From NCBI GenBank assembly GCA_041747735.1, contig JBGTEP010000113.1, forward strand, positions 78,956-142,955: a DNA stretch of 64,000 nt. The letters run 5' to 3'. Positions 60,469 through 64,000 of this stretch are shown piece by piece. The stretch's first letter is position 1; each line of letters starts with the position of its first letter. The notes under the pieces were generated by a model that ran no database searches, had not been told where the DNA came from, and was given only the letters and a program-made list of their open reading frames with translations. The position numbers and the translations under genes are program-made. Source of the stretch: Chryseolinea sp041747735. Its GTDB lineage: Bacteria > Bacteroidota > Bacteroidia > Cytophagales > Cyclobacteriaceae.

Positions 60469-61764
60469 ATGAGATACAAAAGTATAAACAAGGAACTCTT
60501 CATATCAAATCGCAAACGGTTATTGAAAGCATTAAAGTCCAATGCCGTTGTGGTATTAAATGCAAATGACGTAATGCCCACCAATTCTGATGGCACGATG
60601 CGCTTCCGCCAGAACAGTGATTTGTTTTATCTCACAGGTGTTGATCAGGAAGAGACCGTGCTTGTACTGTGCCCGGATTTTCCGGATAAGAAATACAAGG
60701 AAGTATTGTTTCTGCGTGAGACGAATGAACACATCGCCACATGGGAGGGTCACAAATTAACCAAAGCGGAAGCACGGGAGGCAACGGGTATTGAAACTGT
60801 TCTCTGGGTATCTGAGTTTCCCGCACTATTCAAGACCATGATGGTGATGGGTAACGTAGAGCATGTATATCTTAATACGAATGACCATTACCGCGCTGAT
60901 GTAGGTGTTGAATCACGTGAGATGCGTTTTGTAAAATCGTGTCAACAAAAATTCCCGCTTCATAAATACGAACGTCTCGCGCTGATCATGCATGAGCTTC
61001 GCACTGTAAAATCAAAAATTGAATTGGAATTATTACAACGTGCTTGTGATATTACTGAGTCCGCTTTCCGAAGAGTATTGAAGTTTGTGAAGGCAGGGGT
61101 ATATGAATATGAAATAGAAGCAGAATGGTCGCATGAGTTTTTAAGGAAAGGATCACGGGGATTTGCCTACGAACCGATCATTGCTTCAGGCGCGGATTCA
61201 TGTGTGCTGCATTACATCGACAATAGTAAAGTGTGTAGTGATGGAGAAATTCTTCTGTTAGATGTCGGCGCTGAATATGCAAACTACAATGCAGATCTCA
61301 CGCGTACAATTCCAGTCAATGGGCGATATTCCAAAAGGCAAGGGGAGGTTTACAACGCTGTGCTAAACGTTCAACGGGAAGCCATAAAGCTTTTGAGTCC
61401 TGGTATAAAATATTTTGAATATCACAAAGAGGTTCAAAAGATTATGGAAAGTGAACTGATTGGCCTGAAGCTGTTTGATAAAAAGGACGTTAAAAATCAA
61501 GACAAGGATAAACCGCTTTTTCAAAAATACTTTATGCATGGTACCGGCCATCAATTAGGTCTGGATGTACATGATGTAGGAAACATGTATCACAAAATGC
61601 AGGCTGGCCAGGTTTGGACAGTAGAGCCTGGAATTTACATTCGTGAGGAAGGTCTGGGTATCCGTATCGAGAACAATGTGGTCATTCAGAAAAATGGCGT
61701 CTATGATCTGATGAAAAATATACCGATCGAGCTTGAAGAGATAGAAGAAATTATGAATTCATAG
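60469..61764 (+). CDS. pepP: Xaa-Pro aminopeptidase (aminopeptidase P, M24B)
   Basis: 431 residues: an N-terminal AMP_N domain (about 1-130) and a pita-bread M24 domain. All five dinuclear-metal ligands are seen: Asp in LLDVGAEYANYNADLTRT (two Asp), His in MHGTGHQLGLDVHDVG, Glu in TVEPGIYI and Glu in IRIENNVVI. Removes N-terminal residues before proline; cytoplasmic. Divergent from the fucosidase gene (45 bp). Confidence 0.94.
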   Translation: MRYKSINKELFISNRKRLLKALKSNAVVVLNANDVMPTNSDGTMRFRQNSDLFYLTGVDQEETVLVLCPDFPDKKYKEVLFLRETNEHIATWEGHKLTKAEAREATGIETVLWVSEFPALFKTMMVMGNVEHVYLNTNDHYRADVGVESREMRFVKSCQQKFPLHKYERLALIMHELRTVKSKIELELLQRACDITESAFRRVLKFVKAGVYEYEIEAEWSHEFLRKGSRGFAYEPIIASGADSCVLHYIDNSKVCSDGEILLLDVGAEYANYNADLTRTIPVNGRYSKRQGEVYNAVLNVQREAIKLLSPGIKYFEYHKEVQKIMESELIGLKLFDKKDVKNQDKDKPLFQKYFMHGTGHQLGLDVHDVGNMYHKMQAGQVWTVEPGIYIREEGLGIRIENNVVIQKNGVYDLMKNIPIELEEIEEIMNS

Positions 61765-61797
61765 GCTGAAGTAAAGCTTCATGTAAATAGTTATTAT

Positions 61798-62595
61798 ATG
61801 TACAAAAAGATTATTTCAACAGTTGTTTTACTTGCCGTGATCACCCTGGTACAGGCGCATGAGTTCTGGCTTCATACCGATAAATTCTTTTTTAACCCGG
61901 GTGAGAATATTGTCGTCAGCTTTAAGGTAGGTGAAAACTTTATGGGTGAACCGTGGAATCTGAACGTTCATCGCGTAACGAAACTGGAGCATCATCATGC
62001 CAATACCTCAAAAAGTATATTAGAAAGTGTTAACCCGGGCGAAAAAGATAACCTCACCGTTCCCTTACCTGAAGCAGGAACGCATATGCTAGTGATGCAA
62101 AGTAATAATGCTTTCATTGAACTGGAAGGCGAAAAATTTAATGCGTATTTGAAAGAAGACGGTCTTGATGAAGTGTATGCACACCGTGAAAAGACCAATG
62201 CACTTACTAAACCCGCCAAAGAATTTTATTCAAGGCACACAAAGTTGCTGGTACAGGTAGGTGATAAAAAAGATGATACCTACAAAAAAAACTTAGGGCT
62301 GCCGATAGAAATAATTCCTGAAATGAATCCATACACGTTGAAGAAAGGAGATCCGGTGCGTTTCAAAATTTTGTTTGAAGGCAAGCCACTGTTTGGCGCG
62401 AGAGTTAAAGTGTGGAACCGGTATGATAACCGGACTACTCTGCAAAATATATACACCGAAAAAAATGGTGTAATGGAAACACGCATAAGCAACAGCGGTC
62501 CCTGGATGGTAAGTGTTGTAAATATGGTGCCTTCAAAGGAAGTGGGTGCTGATTGGCAAAGCTATTGGGGAAGTCTGGTATTTGGTGTAGAATGA
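61798..62595 (+). CDS. DUF4198 domain-containing secreted protein
   Basis: 265 residues, signal peptide to about residue 20 (LVQAHEFWLH). After cleavage the DUF4198 domain starts HEFWLHTDKFFFNPGENIVV, followed by SFKVGENFMGEPWNL and, near the C-terminus, the carboxypeptidase-like MVSVVNMVPSK. Members are periplasmic and linked with metal (Ni/Co, Cu) uptake in some bacteria; here no metal transporter is next to it. RidA gene starts 1 bp after the stop, so the two are co-transcribed. Confidence 0.88.
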   Translation: MYKKIISTVVLLAVITLVQAHEFWLHTDKFFFNPGENIVVSFKVGENFMGEPWNLNVHRVTKLEHHHANTSKSILESVNPGEKDNLTVPLPEAGTHMLVMQSNNAFIELEGEKFNAYLKEDGLDEVYAHREKTNALTKPAKEFYSRHTKLLVQVGDKKDDTYKKNLGLPIEIIPEMNPYTLKKGDPVRFKILFEGKPLFGARVKVWNRYDNRTTLQNIYTEKNGVMETRISNSGPWMVSVVNMVPSKEVGADWQSYWGSLVFGVE

Positions 62596-62596
62596 T

Positions 62597-63007
62597 ATGG
62601 ATAAAATAAATTCTGATAATGCACCGGAACCAGTGGGTCCTTATCCACACGCCAGGAGGGTTGGAAACCTGTTATTTTTATCTGGCGTGGGACCTAGGAA
62701 GAAGGGTTCAAAAGAAATTCCAGGCGTAGCGTTGGATCATCAAGGTAATATCCAAAGCTATGAAATTGAAAAACAATGTCATGCTGTTTTTCAGAATGTA
62801 AAATATATACTTGAAGCGGCGGGCAGTAGTTGGGAAAATCTTGTGGATGTAACGGTATACCTTACTAATATGAAACAGGACTTCCCGGTCTTTAATAGAA
62901 TATATGGAGAATACTTCACCAAAAATCAGCCTTGCCGTACAACAGTTGAAGTAAATGCCCTGCCTACGCCAATCGCAATTGAATTGAAATGTATTGCCAC
63001 GATTTGA
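62597..63007 (+). CDS. ridA: RidA family reactive intermediate deaminase
   Basis: 136 residues, the RidA/YjgF fold: APEPVGPYPHARRVGNLLFL, SGVGPRKKGS, then ENLVDVTVYLTNMKQDFPVF, NRIYGEYFTKNQPCRTTVEV and LPTPIAIELKCIA. The substrate Arg (in PCRTTVEV) is present. Canonical members hydrolyse 2-aminoacrylate-type enamines. The insert KKGSKEIPGVALDHQGNIQS resembles that of the tryptophan-catabolism (2-aminomuconate deaminase) branch, so a specialised substrate is possible. Confidence 0.92.
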   Translation: MDKINSDNAPEPVGPYPHARRVGNLLFLSGVGPRKKGSKEIPGVALDHQGNIQSYEIEKQCHAVFQNVKYILEAAGSSWENLVDVTVYLTNMKQDFPVFNRIYGEYFTKNQPCRTTVEVNALPTPIAIELKCIATI

Positions 63008-63043
63008 GGAATATCTTTCCGTAAAATCGCTATCTTTAATAAT

Positions 63044-63625
63044 ATGGATACTTTGGTTTTACGAGATAGCATTACAGGAGGAATGACCGACGAGGAATTC
63101 ATGACGTTTTGCCTAGAAAATCCAGGACTCCGGATTGAGCGAAAAAGTAACTTTGAAGTTGTTATTATGCCACCCGTTACCACGTTGTCTGCATTTTATA
63201 GTGGCGAAGTCTACGGACAGTTACGAGACTGGAATAGAATCCATAAAGGTGGGATTGTATTTGATTCCTCTGCCGGATTTACCTTGCCAGATCGGTCTGT
63301 GATTTCTCCCGATGCTTCCTGGATTTCGAAAGAAAGGTGGAATGGAATTTCAGAGGAGGACAAGAATAAGTTTTCACCTATTTGCCCTGACTTTGTTATC
63401 GAAGTCAGATCTAAATCAGACAATCTTGACGCCCTAAAAATTAAAATGACGTTGTGGTTAAAGAATCAAGCTAAACTAGCCTGGCTGGTTGATCCTATTG
63501 AGGGAGCTACATACATTTTCAAACCAGGCCGTCCCGAAGAACGAATTCAAGGGTTTAACAAAAAAGTGTATGGCGAGATGCCGGTTGAAGGGTTCGAACT
63601 GGATCTTACTCAACTAAAAATTTAA
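63044..63625 (+). CDS. Uma2 family (DUF820) restriction-endonuclease-like protein
   Basis: 193 residues of the PD-(D/E)xK fold known as Uma2/DUF820. The core: VISPDASWISKERWNG (first Asp) and CPDFVIEVRSKSDN (Glu, with the expected Lys one position later given as Arg-Ser-Lys), then IKMTLWLKNQAKLAWLVDP. The family is common in cyanobacteria and other phyla with no proven target. No partner methylase or other nuclease gene is near. Its 3' end overlaps the Fe-S carrier gene by 4 bp tail to tail. Confidence 0.85.
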   Translation: MDTLVLRDSITGGMTDEEFMTFCLENPGLRIERKSNFEVVIMPPVTTLSAFYSGEVYGQLRDWNRIHKGGIVFDSSAGFTLPDRSVISPDASWISKERWNGISEEDKNKFSPICPDFVIEVRSKSDNLDALKIKMTLWLKNQAKLAWLVDPIEGATYIFKPGRPEERIQGFNKKVYGEMPVEGFELDLTQLKI

Positions 63626-63954
63626 ACGGCGAAACTTTCACCACACCCACAAGTACGGGTGGCATTTGGATTGATAAATTGAAATCCCTTTCCATTCAAT
63701 CCGTCTGAAAAATCGAGTGTAGTGCCGAGCAGGTATAATAGACTTTTTTTATCAACCAGAATTTTTATACCCTTGTCTTCGAAAATCTGATCCGCAGGTT
63801 TTATCTCATCATCGAAATTAAGATCATACATCAGCCCGGAACATCCGCCACCTTTTACGAGGACACGAACATTATTATAATCTACCTTGCCTTCCTCTTT
63901 TCGCAGGGCGATGATTTTCTCTTTTGCTTTATCGGTTACGCTTATCATATTCAT
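63622..63954 (-). CDS. A-type iron-sulfur carrier (IscA/SufA/ErpA family)
   Basis: 110 residues. MISVTDKAKEKIIALRKEEG is the usual start; the three cluster-binding Cys are in KGGGCSGLMYDLNF and RTCGCGESF near the end. Carries Fe-S clusters to apo-proteins. The start could also be the Met two codons later. Its upstream neighbours are outside the window. Confidence 0.93.
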   Translation of the reverse strand: MNMISVTDKAKEKIIALRKEEGKVDYNNVRVLVKGGGCSGLMYDLNFDDEIKPADQIFEDKGIKILVDKKSLLYLLGTTLDFSDGLNGKGFQFINPNATRTCGCGESFAV

Positions 63955-64000
63955 AAGAAAAATAGTTGAAGCCGCTCGCGGATTCCTAAGATACTGGATT

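Noticed and set aside
63044..63625. Restriction-modification or defence locus around the Uma2 protein
   Set aside because: No methylase, helicase or specificity gene nearby; Uma2 proteins are common singletons.
1..64000. CRISPR arrays, insertion sequences, prophage, rRNA or tRNA genes
   Set aside because: No regular short repeats, no transposase, integrase or phage structural proteins, and no tRNA-like T-arm block were seen on either strand.

Overview
The window reads as an ordinary chromosomal stretch of a Bacteroidota bacterium, most likely a Cytophagales-type lineage (inference). The evidence is the set of family-level markers: a TamL/TamB pair, a TonB-dependent receptor with an STN domain next to two DUF4249 lipoproteins, three DUF4199 membrane proteins, a BatA-domain protein, an RNase Y/ZapA/PheT cluster, and at least two promoters of the Bacteroidota type (TTG, about 18 bp, TAnnTTTG). 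Composition looks even across the window. I see no rRNA, tRNA, insertion sequence, prophage or CRISPR array.

Layout. 1-3206: a two-component trio (histidine kinase cut by the window edge, single-domain receiver, receiver-PAS-kinase). 3213-10557: tamL and tamB on the minus strand. 10759-14299: a loose stress/envelope cluster (a 54-residue DUF1328 protein, a DUF2267-like protein, YtxH, a coiled-coil lipoprotein, an OmpA lipoprotein, a PNPOx-fold protein). 14518-17037: an Mla-type phospholipid transport operon (permease, ATPase, MCE protein) with a perfect 10-bp inverted repeat just upstream. 17080-24256: PBP1A, a START-fold candidate, an FIH-like JmjC/cupin protein, a double-motif aspartyl protease and a subtilase with a very large insertion. 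24451-28512: a possible 41-residue membrane peptide, an Hsp20-like protein, and a minus-strand cluster of zinc-finger protein, sulfotransferase, class IV aminotransferase and HNH protein, then a tail-less SSB. 28632-37583: BatA protein, a dihydroorotase-family protein that has lost most of its metal ligands, two DUF4199 proteins, two glycosyltransferases, a SPOR-like/OmpA protein and a TPR protein.

37615-47376 is a minus-strand block with a five-gene outer-membrane operon (secreted protein, STN-type TonB-dependent receptor, two DUF4249 lipoproteins, a large MG2-like protein) followed by an MFS transporter and a GNAT protein. 47518-55513 is a housekeeping block (rny, zapA, a coiled-coil partner, pheT, DUF1684, a serine hydrolase, radC, rpsT). 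55809-64000 holds an S1/P1-nuclease-like enzyme, a START-fold protein, a DUF433/DUF5615 toxin-antitoxin pair, a GH29 fucosidase, aminopeptidase P, DUF4198, RidA, a Uma2-fold protein and an A-type Fe-S carrier.

The best leads for new biology are the STN-receptor/DUF4249/MG2 operon with no visible anti-sigma partner, the dihydroorotase-like protein without its metal site, the SSB without its C-terminal tail, and the zinc-finger/sulfotransferase/aminotransferase/HNH cluster. Nothing seen amounts to a clearly new defence or mobile system.
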